This document shows positions 7,697 through 17,812 of a stretch of DNA of 32,413 nucleotides, piece by piece (the stretch's first letter is position 1; each line of letters opens with the position of its first letter). The position numbers and the translations under genes are program-made. This stretch comes from Nitrosomonas sp. GTDB lineage: Bacteria; Pseudomonadota; Gammaproteobacteria; Burkholderiales; Nitrosomonadaceae. The notes under the pieces were generated by a model. It was given only the letters and a program-made list of their open reading frames with translations, did not search any database and had not been told where the DNA came from. The stretch covers positions 1-32,413 of the forward strand of contig JAJFJH010000333.1 in NCBI GenBank assembly GCA_021774155.1, read 5' to 3'.

Positions 7697-8767
7697 ATGC
7701 CAACCATCGCAACCAAATTAATCCGTTGGCAAACACAACATGGTCGCCATCATCTTCCCTGGCAGGGCACACGCGACCCTTATGCTATTTGGCTATCCGA
7801 GATCATGCTGCAACAAACGCAAGTCATCACAGTTATCCCCTATTACCAGCGTTTCATCCAACGCTTCCCTAGCATTGCGCACCTTGCTTTAGCCCCGCAA
7901 GATGATGTACTGGCTTGTTGGAGCGGCCTTGGATATTACTCCCGCGCAAGAAACTTATCTCATGCAGCTCAAATCATCAGGCAGGACTATCAAAGCAAAT
8001 TCCCTCAGAGCATTGAGTTAATTCAGGAGCTCCCAGGTATTGGTCGTTCAACAGCCGCGGCAATTGCGGTCTTTGCCTTTGGTCAATACGCTGCAATTCT
8101 CGATGGTAACGTTAAACGCGTTTTTACACGTTATTTTGGAATTGATGGCTATCCCGGCAAAGCCGATGTTCAAAAACAACTGTGGCACAAAGCCAATGCG
8201 TGTTTGCCTAAAAAAACTGCCAACCAATCTATTGAGACCTATACTCAGGCACTAATGGACTTAGGCTCAATTGTTTGCACACGCAGCAAACCAGACTGTA
8301 CGTCTTGTCCATTGCAGCATAACTGCGTCGCACACCAAGAAAACTGCACCGACAAACTACCATCGCCGAAACCACGCAAACAGTTACCTAAAAAAGAAAC
8401 TATTTTTCTTATGTTAATAAAACAAAACAAAATTCTACTTGAGAAACGCCCACCCTCAGGTATTTGGGGTGGGTTATGGTGTCCATTAGAAATATCAACC
8501 AGCGAAAACACCATCGCATATTGTCAACAAACATATGGATTAGAAGTAAGGCCTCTGGGTAATATCTCACCGTTGGATCACACATTCACTCATTTCAAAT
8601 TAAAAATACATCCACATTTATTGCAAGTCGTTTCGCCGAATGATGCACTACTACAAAAGGGAAAATGGATGGCATTAGATGACGCATTAGAATCTGCAAT
8701 TCCGACACCAGTGAGAAAATTATTGAAACGAGTAATATTAACTGATTTGGTAAAAACTAATGGATGA
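7697..8767 (+). CDS. mutY: A/G-specific adenine glycosylase MutY
   Basis: HLPWQGTRDPYAIWLSEIMLQQTQVITVIPYYQRF, HhH ELPGIGRSTAAAI, 4Fe-4S ligands CTRSKPDCTSCPLQHNC and a C-terminal NUDIX-like domain. Confidence 0.97.
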   Translation: MPTIATKLIRWQTQHGRHHLPWQGTRDPYAIWLSEIMLQQTQVITVIPYYQRFIQRFPSIAHLALAPQDDVLACWSGLGYYSRARNLSHAAQIIRQDYQSKFPQSIELIQELPGIGRSTAAAIAVFAFGQYAAILDGNVKRVFTRYFGIDGYPGKADVQKQLWHKANACLPKKTANQSIETYTQALMDLGSIVCTRSKPDCTSCPLQHNCVAHQENCTDKLPSPKPRKQLPKKETIFLMLIKQNKILLEKRPPSGIWGGLWCPLEISTSENTIAYCQQTYGLEVRPLGNISPLDHTFTHFKLKIHPHLLQVVSPNDALLQKGKWMALDDALESAIPTPVRKLLKRVILTDLVKTNG

Positions 8768-9368
8768 TTGGCAAACATGGCGAAAACAACAGCGCACCCA
8801 ACTAATTGCACGCAGAAAAACCGTAACTAAAAAAGACCATCAATTATGGAGCCATACAATAACCACTTTGCTCCAACAAAACTTCCCTAAATTGCGTAAA
8901 AATAACATTGGAATTTACTGGCCCATACATCGCGAATTTGACCCACGTCCCGCTGCCATCTATCTTCATCAACAAGGTGCCACGCTTGCATTACCTGAAG
9001 TAGTCAGTAAACATACGCCGCTATATTTTCAAAAGTGGTGGCCAGATGCGCCAATGAAAAAAGGAGCCTATGGGATACCCACCCCAAAGAATACCGGGCA
9101 GATAAATGTTGATGTGATTATGATACCTATGTTGGGCTTTGATTCACAAGGCTATCGGTTGGGCTACGGCAGCGGCTATTTTGACCGTACACTTGCTGTC
9201 ATCAAACCTCGCCCATTGGTCATTGGCATCGCATTTGAGATTTCACGCATAAACAGCGTTTACCCCCAGCCTCATGACATCTCGATGGATATTGTTATTA
9301 CTGAAGCGGGTATTTACCAGAATGTAGGAAACAAGCTCAACCTCATTGAGCCTAAATTCCTCAGTTGA
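8760..9368 (+). CDS. 5-formyltetrahydrofolate cyclo-ligase
   Basis: Characteristic motif LGFDSQGYRLGYGSGYFDRTLA. Overlaps mutY by 8 bp. Confidence 0.93.
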   Translation: MDDWQTWRKQQRTQLIARRKTVTKKDHQLWSHTITTLLQQNFPKLRKNNIGIYWPIHREFDPRPAAIYLHQQGATLALPEVVSKHTPLYFQKWWPDAPMKKGAYGIPTPKNTGQINVDVIMIPMLGFDSQGYRLGYGSGYFDRTLAVIKPRPLVIGIAFEISRINSVYPQPHDISMDIVITEAGIYQNVGNKLNLIEPKFLS

Positions 9369-9413
9369 CCGCTTATTTGTTTTCGGAAAGCCGCATATTT
9401 GTTAGCGCGAACA

Positions 9414-9502
9414 GTTTTTATGGGCAATCTGGCTGGCGTTGCTCCTCGTTGTAGAGAATATTAGCCTACGCCTCGTTGCACCTTGCCAGACAGCCCAAAA
9501 AC
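9414..9502. repeat. 89-bp imperfect inverted-repeat element between convergent genes
   Basis: GTTTTTATGGGCAATCTGGC pairs with GCCAGACAGCCCAAAAAC. It contains an internal CCTCGTTG direct repeat and GTAG/CTAC stem. Confidence 0.55.
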
Positions 9503-9560
9503 CACACACTTGGATACCTTCAACTGAGAAGTTTAGATTGAAACAGCACGGAATAGTGCT

Positions 9561-10187
9561 TCACTCGCTTTTCTCTCCCCAGCGCGTCATCAATGTATGT
9601 GCGACTCCCAGGTGATCAAGAATACGTGCCACCACAAAATCAACAATATCTTGCAAGCACTCAGGGTGATGATAAAAACCTGGATTTGCGGGCAAAATAA
9701 CCGCACCACTTCGTGCCAGCTTTAACATATTTTCGAGATGTATCACTGAAAAAGGCATTTCTCGCGGCACCAAAATAAGCTGACGATTCTCTTTTAACAT
9801 GACATCCGCAGCACGTTCTATCAGCTTCTGATTCAGTCCCGCAGCAACAGCCGCCAGTGTACCCATCGTACAGGGACATATCACCATAGCATCGGTAGGA
9901 TTAGAGCCTGATGCAACCGGCGAGAACCATTCTTCGCGTCCAAATACTCGCAATTGACCTTCAGTCACATTAAATCGACGATTGAAAAATTCTTCGGCTT
10001 CTTTTGCACGAGACGGCAAGGAAATTTGCATCTCCTGTTGCGCAACAATTTGCGCAACAGGAGAGTATAGAAGGTAAACCCGCACATTTTCTGCCAGCAA
10101 CATTTCCAACAAGCGTATGCCATATGGCATACCCGATGCGCCAGTAAAAGCCAACGTGACAGTTTTTTGGATGTTAGTTTTGTTCAT
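9561..10187 (-). CDS. ubiX: Flavin prenyltransferase UbiX
   Basis: TLAFTGASGMPYGIRLLEMLL, CPCTMGTLAAVAAGLNQKLIERAADVMLKENRQLILVPREMPFSVIHLENMLKLA. Confidence 0.96.
   Translation of the reverse strand: MNKTNIQKTVTLAFTGASGMPYGIRLLEMLLAENVRVYLLYSPVAQIVAQQEMQISLPSRAKEAEEFFNRRFNVTEGQLRVFGREEWFSPVASGSNPTDAMVICPCTMGTLAAVAAGLNQKLIERAADVMLKENRQLILVPREMPFSVIHLENMLKLARSGAVILPANPGFYHHPECLQDIVDFVVARILDHLGVAHTLMTRWGEKSE
10031..10064. repeat. Perfect 15-bp inverted repeat inside ubiX
   Basis: TCTCCTGTTGCGCAA CAAT TTGCGCAACAGGAGA; 15-bp stem, 4-nt loop. Confidence 0.9.
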
Positions 10188-10202
10188 TCTAAGACGTTAC
10201 CA

Positions 10203-11153
10203 CTAACCGTCTAGCACCGCGCCTTCCATGATTTGCTTTTGTCGTTCAATGAAATCCTGCGTGCTATCAATACCGCGCATTTGCAAAACATAGTTACGCA
10301 CAGCCGCCTCTACCAGCACAGCTAAATTACGCCCAGCTGCAACAGGGATAATAACCTTACTAACATCAACATTCATAATACTTTCATTCAAGTTACTAAT
10401 GGGTAAACGCTCCAACGAGTTGGTATCCGTCGCATTGTATCTCTGCAAATGCACGATGAGCTTCATATTCATCCGTCGACGCATCGCTGTTTCGCCAAAA
10501 ATAGTGCAAATGTTCAACACACCCAGTCCGCGTACTTCAAGAAAATCTCGCAGCATGGGCGGACAACGTCCTTCCAAAGTTTCCGGCGCAATACGTCTAA
10601 GCTCAACCACGTCATCGGCAACCAATCCATGGCCACGACTAATTAGCTCTAGAGCCAATTCACTTTTTCCTACACCACTTTCACCTGTAATCATCACACC
10701 CAAACCTAAGACATCTAACAATACGCCATGCAAACTATTTGAAGGCGCTAGAACACGACCAAGGTATGTTCGCAACAACCAAATAACTTCTAGACTGGGA
10801 TAAGGTGAACGTAAAACAGGTATAAGCGCCGTACTAGCCATTTTTTCCATGGAAGTAGGCACCGGCGCATTATCTGCCACAATGATACAACGAATGTCAC
10901 TTTTGGTAAGCAATGCTATTTTGCGGTTTAACGAGGTAGGATCCAATCTATTAAGATACTCAATTTCAGTATTACTTAACACCTGTATCCAATTGGGATG
11001 AATAAAATTGAGATGGCCAATAATTCCCTGGTTAGCTTGTGCGATTTCTTCACTGTTAAGTAGTTTATCCCCGCCGCTATTACCAGCTTCCCAGCTTAAA
11101 TTAAGCTTATCCTTTTTATCTTCAAATAGCTGTGAAATGCTAATTTGAGACAT
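10203..11153 (-). CDS. hprK: HPr kinase/phosphorylase
   Basis: P-loop GESGVGKSELALELI, then GHGLVADDVVEL and LEVRGLGVLNI. Start placed at MSQISISQLF (ORF open to 11171). Confidence 0.95.
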   Translation of the reverse strand: MSQISISQLFEDKKDKLNLSWEAGNSGGDKLLNSEEIAQANQGIIGHLNFIHPNWIQVLSNTEIEYLNRLDPTSLNRKIALLTKSDIRCIIVADNAPVPTSMEKMASTALIPVLRSPYPSLEVIWLLRTYLGRVLAPSNSLHGVLLDVLGLGVMITGESGVGKSELALELISRGHGLVADDVVELRRIAPETLEGRCPPMLRDFLEVRGLGVLNICTIFGETAMRRRMNMKLIVHLQRYNATDTNSLERLPISNLNESIMNVDVSKVIIPVAAGRNLAVLVEAAVRNYVLQMRGIDSTQDFIERQKQIMEGAVLDG

Positions 11154-11607
11154 TAGGTGTCCAACCAGCAATTAGCTGATGAATCTCATCGGCATCTTTA
11201 CTTTGCAGAAGACTTTCTCGGAATTTTTTATCGCTAAACATTTGAGCCAATTCACTCAGAATCTGTAAATGCTTATCTGTTGCTTTCTCGGGCACCAATA
11301 AAATACAAGCCAGATTAACTGGTTGACCGTCTGGTGCATCAAAAGGAATGGCTTCTTTCATCCGGATCAAAGCTGCGACAGCTTCACGCAGTCCCTTGAT
11401 CCGGCCATGGGGTATCGCCACACCCTGACCCAAACCAGTTGAGCCTAGCTTCTCACGCGCAAACAAACTTTCAAAAACTTGGCTACGTGCAATATGCTGG
11501 GTGTTTTCAAACAGCAATCCTGCCTGTTCAAACACTCGCTTCTTACTAGCAACATCCAGATCAACTATAACGTTTGACGAAGGTAATAATTGTGAAATGA
11601 GGTTCAT
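11140..11607 (-). CDS. ptsN: PTS IIA-like nitrogen-regulatory protein PtsN (EIIA-Ntr)
   Basis: EIIA active site GVAIPHGRIKGL; LGSTGLGQGVAIPHG; adjacent to hprK and rpoN. Confidence 0.94.
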   Translation of the reverse strand: MNLISQLLPSSNVIVDLDVASKKRVFEQAGLLFENTQHIARSQVFESLFAREKLGSTGLGQGVAIPHGRIKGLREAVAALIRMKEAIPFDAPDGQPVNLACILLVPEKATDKHLQILSELAQMFSDKKFRESLLQSKDADEIHQLIAGWTPNVSN

Positions 11608-11621
11608 GTAGAAAAATGTAA

Positions 11622-11954
11622 TTACTCAGTTTGATTAAAGTCGTGGTGTTTTATTGAATCCTGATTGCGTCGCTCAAGATTCTTCTCCTTATACTTGAGC
11701 ACCTGTCGGTCTAGTTTATCAATCAAACTATCAATGGAGGCATACATGTTATCACCGTCTGCTACAACAAAAATATCTTTCCCTTTCACATGAACATTTG
11801 CTTCAGCTTTTTGCTTATGTTTTTCTACCGTTAAAATCACACTGACATCGATTACATGGTCAAAGTGACGCGTTATTTTACTTAACTTAGTTGTTACGTA
11901 CTCCCGCATGGCAGGCGTAATATCTACGTGATTACCGGTAAGATTAAGATTCAT
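11622..11954 (-). CDS. hpf: Ribosome hibernation promoting factor (HPF/YfiA)
   Basis: [35 protein letters not shown]...[21 protein letters not shown]; located between rpoN and ptsN. Confidence 0.93.
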   Translation of the reverse strand: MNLNLTGNHVDITPAMREYVTTKLSKITRHFDHVIDVSVILTVEKHKQKAEANVHVKGKDIFVVADGDNMYASIDSLIDKLDRQVLKYKEKNLERRNQDSIKHHDFNQTE

Positions 11955-11975
11955 CTTGCCTCCTTATTTTTTTAA

Positions 11976-13433
11976 TTAAAATGTTTTTCGTTGATTTGCA
12001 GGAAGAATCTGCATAGATTCACGGTATTTTGCAACGGTACGGCGTGCTACAACGATACCTTGTTCTCCAAGAACCTCTGATATTTTATTATCACTTAGTG
12101 GTTTTTTTTCATTCTCAGCTTTTATTAATTGTTTTATCAGCGCTCGAATTGCAGTTGCGGAACAAGCGCCACCTGTATCTGTTGCAACATGGCTACCAAA
12201 GAAATATTTAAGTTCAAGTATTCCTCTTGGTGTCCTCATATACTTTTGTGTTGTCACACGTGACACGGTTGATTCATGTAAACCTAATGTCTCAGCAATC
12301 TCTCGTAGCACCAGTGGGCGCATGGCAACTTCACCATGCTCAAAAAACTGTTGCTGTCGCTCAACAATAGCATTGGATACTCTATGTATGGTATCGGAGC
12401 GTTGATGCATATTCTTGATTAACCATTTAGCCTCGTTTAGTTGCCCAGCAAGTCGGCGTGTCGAAATATCACGCGTATGCTTCAAAATATCGGCATAGAG
12501 ATGATTAATACTTAAGCGTGGCATTGATTCTGGATTAATATCGGCCACCCAAACATCATTAACTTTTGTAACAATAACATCAGGAACAACATATCGCGTA
12601 TTGATAGAACCAAATGCAGCCCCCGGCCTGGGATTTAAATTTACAATGAGAGACTGAGCCGAACGCAAGCATTGATCATCACAATGCATTAGCTTCTTAA
12701 TCTGACTAAAATCACGTGATGCCAAACTCTCCAAATGCTGTTCGACTAGCAATAACGCTTGCTCAAGAAATGGTGTGTCTTCAGACAAGGCTTGTAACTG
12801 TATCGTCAGGCATTCTTTTAAATTACGCGCACCAACGCCTGGTGGGTCAAGACGCTGTAGACTGGCCAATGCAATTTGCAAATCGCTAAGACTTATTTCC
12901 AGTTCCGGCGGCAGCAATTCGATTAATTCATCTAAGTCCTGAAAAAGATAACCTTCATCATCCAAACTATCTATCAATAACCCAACAATACTCTTATCAT
13001 CAGTTGTGATCTGGCTTAAACTCAATTGCAGGTACAAGTATTCACGTAGACTCTGAGGCCTAGCTGCCAATTGCAACTCACCCTCATCATCATGATCACG
13101 TGTACCGCGCGAATAACTATTATCTTGATACCAGTCAGCATCATCATTCTGGCTTGACTCTGTATCACCTTTGCTTTCAGTAATCGGTGTTATAGCATCA
13201 ACCCCATTCTCTACATCTGATGAATTTGTTGTCAAGGAGTCTACGGGGTCTTCTTGAGAAGCACCGCCATACTCCGCGCCATCATTTAACTCTAACAATG
13301 GATTTTCTTGAATAATACGTTCGACCTCTTGATTCAGCTCAAGTGTGGACAGTTGCAGCAATCGTATCGACTGCTGTAATTGGGGCGTAAGCTTTAATTG
13401 TTGAGATAATTTTAACTGAAGTGTTGGTTTCAT
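11976..13433 (-). CDS. rpoN: RNA polymerase sigma-54 factor
   Basis: Region I MKPTLQLKLSQQLKLTPQLQQSIRLLQLSTLELNQEV and RpoN box ARRTVAKYRE. An alternative GTG start at 13457 exists. Confidence 0.97.
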   Translation of the reverse strand: MKPTLQLKLSQQLKLTPQLQQSIRLLQLSTLELNQEVERIIQENPLLELNDGAEYGGASQEDPVDSLTTNSSDVENGVDAITPITESKGDTESSQNDDADWYQDNSYSRGTRDHDDEGELQLAARPQSLREYLYLQLSLSQITTDDKSIVGLLIDSLDDEGYLFQDLDELIELLPPELEISLSDLQIALASLQRLDPPGVGARNLKECLTIQLQALSEDTPFLEQALLLVEQHLESLASRDFSQIKKLMHCDDQCLRSAQSLIVNLNPRPGAAFGSINTRYVVPDVIVTKVNDVWVADINPESMPRLSINHLYADILKHTRDISTRRLAGQLNEAKWLIKNMHQRSDTIHRVSNAIVERQQQFFEHGEVAMRPLVLREIAETLGLHESTVSRVTTQKYMRTPRGILELKYFFGSHVATDTGGACSATAIRALIKQLIKAENEKKPLSDNKISEVLGEQGIVVARRTVAKYRESMQILPANQRKTF

Positions 13434-13571
13434 GACGTCGGAAATAATAGCTTCCACAAGTCCCTATCAAGTGAATCTTTAGAAATTATCATAGAATTTA
13501 CAAACCAATAACGGATGACTTACGTCTTTCATTTTTTTACTTACTTGGTTCAAAAAGCATTAGCAATTCCT

Positions 13572-14294
13572 TTACAATCGGAAATGTTCTCCCAAATAAA
13601 CTTCTCTTACACGTTCATTACAAATGATTTCGTCAGGTTTTCCGTCAGCCAAGACAGTTCCCTCGCTAATTATATAAGCTCTGTCGCAAATACCCAATGT
13701 TTCTCTAACATTATGATCAGTAATGAGAATACCGATACCGCATTCTTTTAAGAAACCAATCACTTTCTGAATATCAATAACTGCAATCGGGTCGACGCCA
13801 GCAAATGGTTCGTCAAGAAGAATAAAGCGTGGCTGTGATGCTAATGCCCTAGCAATTTCGACACGACGACGTTCTCCACCTGACAAACTAATAGATGGAC
13901 TGTCACGTAAGTGGCTAATGTTAAGATCATGCAGCAGATTATCCAAATGCTGCTGTCTTTCAGCAAAATCAAAATCCTGCAATTCCAGCACTGCAAGTAT
14001 ATTCTCTTCCACAGACAATCGACGGAAAATTGATGCCTCTTGCGGCAAATAACTTAAGCCGAGACGCGCTCGATTGTGAATAGGAAGTTTACTTAAATCA
14101 CACTCGTCCAAACTGATGTCACCACCATCTAATGGAACTAAGCCAACTACCATATAAAAACAAGTCGTCTTTCCTGCGCCATTTGGTCCGAGCAAGCCAA
14201 CCACCTCACCGCTTGTAAGCGAAAAAGATACATCATGCACCACGGTGCGTGATTGATAACTTTTATTTAAGTTACTCGCTCTTAGTTCACTCAT
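13572..14294 (-). CDS. lptB: LPS export ABC transporter ATP-binding protein LptB
   Basis: Walker [10 protein letters not shown], signature LSGGERRR, Walker [14 protein letters not shown]; adjacent to lptA/lptC. Confidence 0.96.
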   Translation of the reverse strand: MSELRASNLNKSYQSRTVVHDVSFSLTSGEVVGLLGPNGAGKTTCFYMVVGLVPLDGGDISLDECDLSKLPIHNRARLGLSYLPQEASIFRRLSVEENILAVLELQDFDFAERQQHLDNLLHDLNISHLRDSPSISLSGGERRRVEIARALASQPRFILLDEPFAGVDPIAVIDIQKVIGFLKECGIGILITDHNVRETLGICDRAYIISEGTVLADGKPDEIICNERVREVYLGEHFRL

Positions 14295-14331
14295 TATCTA
14301 ATGGCCAAACCTTCATTCTATATTTTTTGTC

Positions 14332-14883
14332 CTACTGCACTTTAGTGTCAGGCCCATTAGCATTATTTTTTGGTTGAATAACTATGCGCACCCTACTGTC
14401 AGGGCCAGATTCTACACCGCGTTCGTTACTCCCTTTTACTTGAAAAAACTCACTGGTCATATTATAAGAAATGTAATCGCCCTTCACCTCATCTTCCCCG
14501 CGTTTTAGCCGTGCTTGTCTGAATAGCTCTAGTTGATCAGTTTTATTATCAAACTCGACGCGTCGACTCCAGCCTTTAATATATTCATCTAACCCATCAC
14601 GTTTTTGTCTAAAACTGACTAAGTCACCAAGTGCCGTTGCATGGCGAAAACCATTTTCATCTTCCTTCATAATTACTTTGTCGGCACGAATCACCATGGT
14701 GCCTTGAGTCAAAACAACATTACCGGTAAAAGTACTAATCCGACTGGTATCCTTGCTATTAACATCTTCCACTGTTGCACGGTCAGCCTCCAGATGAATA
14801 GGCTTGTCACGATCAGCACGTTCTGCAAAAACATTTCCTATGTATAGAAAATTTATCAGCAATAAAGCAATTAACAATTTCAT
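14332..14883 (-). CDS. lptA: LPS transport periplasmic protein LptA
   Basis: Signal peptide MKLLIALLLINFLYIGNVFAERADRDKPIHLEADRATV and OstA-like GNVVLTQGTMVIRADKVIM. Confidence 0.92.
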   Translation of the reverse strand: MKLLIALLLINFLYIGNVFAERADRDKPIHLEADRATVEDVNSKDTSRISTFTGNVVLTQGTMVIRADKVIMKEDENGFRHATALGDLVSFRQKRDGLDEYIKGWSRRVEFDNKTDQLELFRQARLKRGEDEVKGDYISYNMTSEFFQVKGSNERGVESGPDSRVRIVIQPKNNANGPDTKVQ

Positions 14884-14982
14884 TCGTTTCTCATGATATA
14901 ACACGCGACTTACTATAAATAAGGTTCAGCAACCAATGCCAAACTAACTATAATTCACCTGATCAAAATAGCCAACGATTCT

Positions 14983-15540
14983 TTAGTAATCAGAAGCTTT
15001 AACCCGTGATAACAGCTGAACAATACCTGTATGATTGTCTAGCTCTAAACCAATTGCACTAATTGTTGTATTTTTTCTTGAAAAAACAACTGTTTTATTT
15101 GTTTTCGCAATGTTTTCATCAGGAATCAAATGCAAATAACTGGTCATCATCGTTATTTTATCGTTATCTTCACCTCTCAATACCTTCACATTCCCCGTCA
15201 AATAAACATTCTCACCTTCACCTAACAACCGAGCCTTATCGGCTTTTACTCGCATGACTGGTTTTTGACTTTCCATGTTAGTAAAATACGGGCTCTCCAT
15301 ATGCGTTACATCGCCATCTAGATAATGTAGTAATTTTTTTGCCGAAAAGTTACGCTGCACAGTACTCTCGTGATTAGCTCGAATCCCCGACAAATTTTCA
15401 ATAATATAATCCGGTTTCTGATGCGTATCACTTCCTTGGTTTGTCATTGTCGGCACAACCGCATTTGTTATCCAAAAGGTTAGCAGCGCAAGTAAAACGA
15501 GCATAATCAGCAAAACACTGGGACGGAGATGGTTGAACAT
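14983..15540 (-). CDS. lptC: LPS export system protein LptC
   Basis: N-terminal TM then YIIENLSGIRANHESTVQRNFSAKKLLHYLDGD...LLGEGENVYLTGNVKV; gene context upstream of lptA. Confidence 0.88.
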   Translation of the reverse strand: MFNHLRPSVLLIMLVLLALLTFWITNAVVPTMTNQGSDTHQKPDYIIENLSGIRANHESTVQRNFSAKKLLHYLDGDVTHMESPYFTNMESQKPVMRVKADKARLLGEGENVYLTGNVKVLRGEDNDKITMMTSYLHLIPDENIAKTNKTVVFSRKNTTISAIGLELDNHTGIVQLLSRVKASDY

Positions 15541-15842
15541 CTATTGAAAAAAGATAATCAGTTTAAAAATCGAGGTATTTTGAGTCAATTTAATCCCCGC
15601 TCTGGAAGTTAACGCAACAAAGTATAACAGATATACCCAAATGCACATTTTACAAATAAAACAGCTCAGCTAAACAAATAACATCTAAATTTATTAAATG
15701 AACTTATCTTACGCAAGCCTGTCGACAAAGTTTGCACATTATAGTCCTGCAACATCGTATTTCATCATCATTGAATTTTTCAAATTTGAATACAGATCCC
15801 AATATGTTAATGTGTATTCTTAATCGAACAGTAAAATAATTT

Positions 15843-16811
15843 ATGCAAGCAAAACCCATTGAATTTGAGTATTTTGACCAATTAGAAGACGATATCTGTG
15901 CCCAACGTATTACTGCGGCCAAACGATCTCTTGGAAAACGTGCGGTAATTTTGGCGCATCACTACCAACGTGCGGATGTATATAAGCACGCAGATCTTAC
16001 GGGAGACTCTCTGAAACTCTCATTTCTTGCCGCCCAAACCGATGCTGACTATTTAGTATTTTGTGGCGTACATTTTATGGCTGAGGTCGCGGATATTCTC
16101 TCCAGTGAAAAGCAAATTGCAGTCTTACCAGATCTCTCAGCCGGATGCTCCATGGCTGACATGGCCAATCTTTCTAAAGTCACACGTGCATGGCAAGAGT
16201 TATCCGAAATACTAGATGCCGATGAAAAGGTATTATTTTTTCCCGACCAACATCTTGGACGCTGGAGCGGACATCAATTAGGAATTCCAATGGACCAAAT
16301 GGTGGTATGGGATTTTGATGAGCCCATGGGCGGATTAACACCAGAGCAAATCAAAAAAGCCAGAATAATCTTGTGGAAAGGCTATTGCTCAGTGCATCAA
16401 ATGTTCCAACCACAGCATATTCTGCGCTTCCGTAACAAACACCCAGATGGCTTGGTTATTTCACATCCCGAATGTAGCTACGAAGTGTGTCAAGCGTCGG
16501 ATTACGTTGGCTCTACTGAGTACATCATTAACACAATTCGGGATTCAAAATCCGGGACAAACTGGTTGGTAGGCACTGAATTAAATCTCGTCAGTCGCAT
16601 CGCAGAGGAATTTAAACCACAAGGTAAAATAGTACAGTTCATGTCGCCTATGGTCTGCATGTGCTCTACCATGGCACGTATTGACCCTCAACACCTCGCT
16701 TGGTCATTAGAAAACTTGGTAGCCGGCAACGTAGTCAACCAGATTAAAATATCTGGAGAAGAGTCGAAACTCGCCAAACGTGCACTAGATAGAATGCTCG
16801 AAATTTCATAA
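15843..16811 (+). CDS. nadA: Quinolinate synthase NadA
   Basis: ILAHHYQRADVYKHADLTGDSLKLS, FCGVHFMAEVADIL, PDLSAGCSMADM, HPECSYEVCQASDYVGST. Confidence 0.96.
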   Translation: MQAKPIEFEYFDQLEDDICAQRITAAKRSLGKRAVILAHHYQRADVYKHADLTGDSLKLSFLAAQTDADYLVFCGVHFMAEVADILSSEKQIAVLPDLSAGCSMADMANLSKVTRAWQELSEILDADEKVLFFPDQHLGRWSGHQLGIPMDQMVVWDFDEPMGGLTPEQIKKARIILWKGYCSVHQMFQPQHILRFRNKHPDGLVISHPECSYEVCQASDYVGSTEYIINTIRDSKSGTNWLVGTELNLVSRIAEEFKPQGKIVQFMSPMVCMCSTMARIDPQHLAWSLENLVAGNVVNQIKISGEESKLAKRALDRMLEIS

Positions 16812-16837
16812 TAATTTTCTAGCAAAACTACTTAAAA

Positions 16838-17812
16838 ATGCATAACAATATTGCCGCCGCCGCTGAATTACTTCGAGCCGGTGGGACCGTTGGGTTTCCC
16901 ACTGAGACAGTTTATGGCCTGGGCGCTGACATCTCAGTTCCTTCTGCCATCTCTAGAATTTTCGAGATAAAACAGCGGCCGACAGACCACCCACTCATTG
17001 TTCATTTTGCAGACATGTTTCAGCTACAACGTTGGGCTAGTGAAATACCGGAGTCAGCCTGGAAATTGGCTGAACATTTTTGGCCGGGGCCTCTGACATT
17101 AATTCTACAACGTAGTAACCGTATTCCCACAACAGTTACAGGGGGACAAGACACTGTAGGATTACGCATACCCAATCATCCCATCGCACTTGACTTACTA
17201 AGGACACTGGGTGCAGACACAGCAATCGCAGCACCCTCAGCAAACCGATTTGGACGGATAAGCCCCACAACAGCGGCACATGTATATGAAGAGTTAGGTG
17301 ACTCTGTCGGAATGATACTTGATGGCGGTGCATGTGAGGTCGGCTTAGAAAGCACCATCGTCAGTTTTAATAACGACACCCCCACCATATTAAGACCCGG
17401 TGGTATCTCGCCAGACGCATTAGCAGACGTACTAAATGGTCGAATTATTTTATTCAAAAAAAACCATTTAACTGAACGCGCACCAGGAACACATGATTCA
17501 CACTATGCACCGACCACACCACTTGAAGCCTGTTCGTCAGAACATATAATCCAGCATTCACTTGAATTGGCAGCACAAGGCTTACGTATAGTCGTCATCA
17601 CCTGGTCAAACTGTATGAAAAATATACCATCAAATGAAAACATCTCCAGATGTTGCATGTCGCCCGAACCCCGCGTCTATGGCAACCAACTGTATGCCAC
17701 GCTACATCAATTTGATCGTGAGAAATTTGATCGTTTACTGATAGAAACACCACCAAGCAGCCCGAATTGGCTTGCTATTAATGACCGCCTTCAACGAGCC
17801 AGCCATCTATGA
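16838..17812 (+). CDS. L-threonylcarbamoyladenylate synthase (Sua5/YwlC/TsaC family, long form)
   Basis: GGTVGFPTETVYGLGADI, FEIKQRPTDHPLIVHF, GLESTIVSF, plus C-terminal Sua5 domain (APGTHDSHYAPTTPL). Confidence 0.95.
   Translation: MHNNIAAAAELLRAGGTVGFPTETVYGLGADISVPSAISRIFEIKQRPTDHPLIVHFADMFQLQRWASEIPESAWKLAEHFWPGPLTLILQRSNRIPTTVTGGQDTVGLRIPNHPIALDLLRTLGADTAIAAPSANRFGRISPTTAAHVYEELGDSVGMILDGGACEVGLESTIVSFNNDTPTILRPGGISPDALADVLNGRIILFKKNHLTERAPGTHDSHYAPTTPLEACSSEHIIQHSLELAAQGLRIVVITWSNCMKNIPSNENISRCCMSPEPRVYGNQLYATLHQFDREKFDRLLIETPPSSPNWLAINDRLQRASHL

Noticed and set aside
10399-10803. 134-aa plus-strand ORF antisense to hprK
   Set aside because: Shadow ORF opposite the HprK kinase domain; no protein-family features.
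15704-15922. 72-aa minus-strand ORF upstream of and overlapping nadA
   Set aside because: Overlaps the nadA start and has no family features; treated as spurious.
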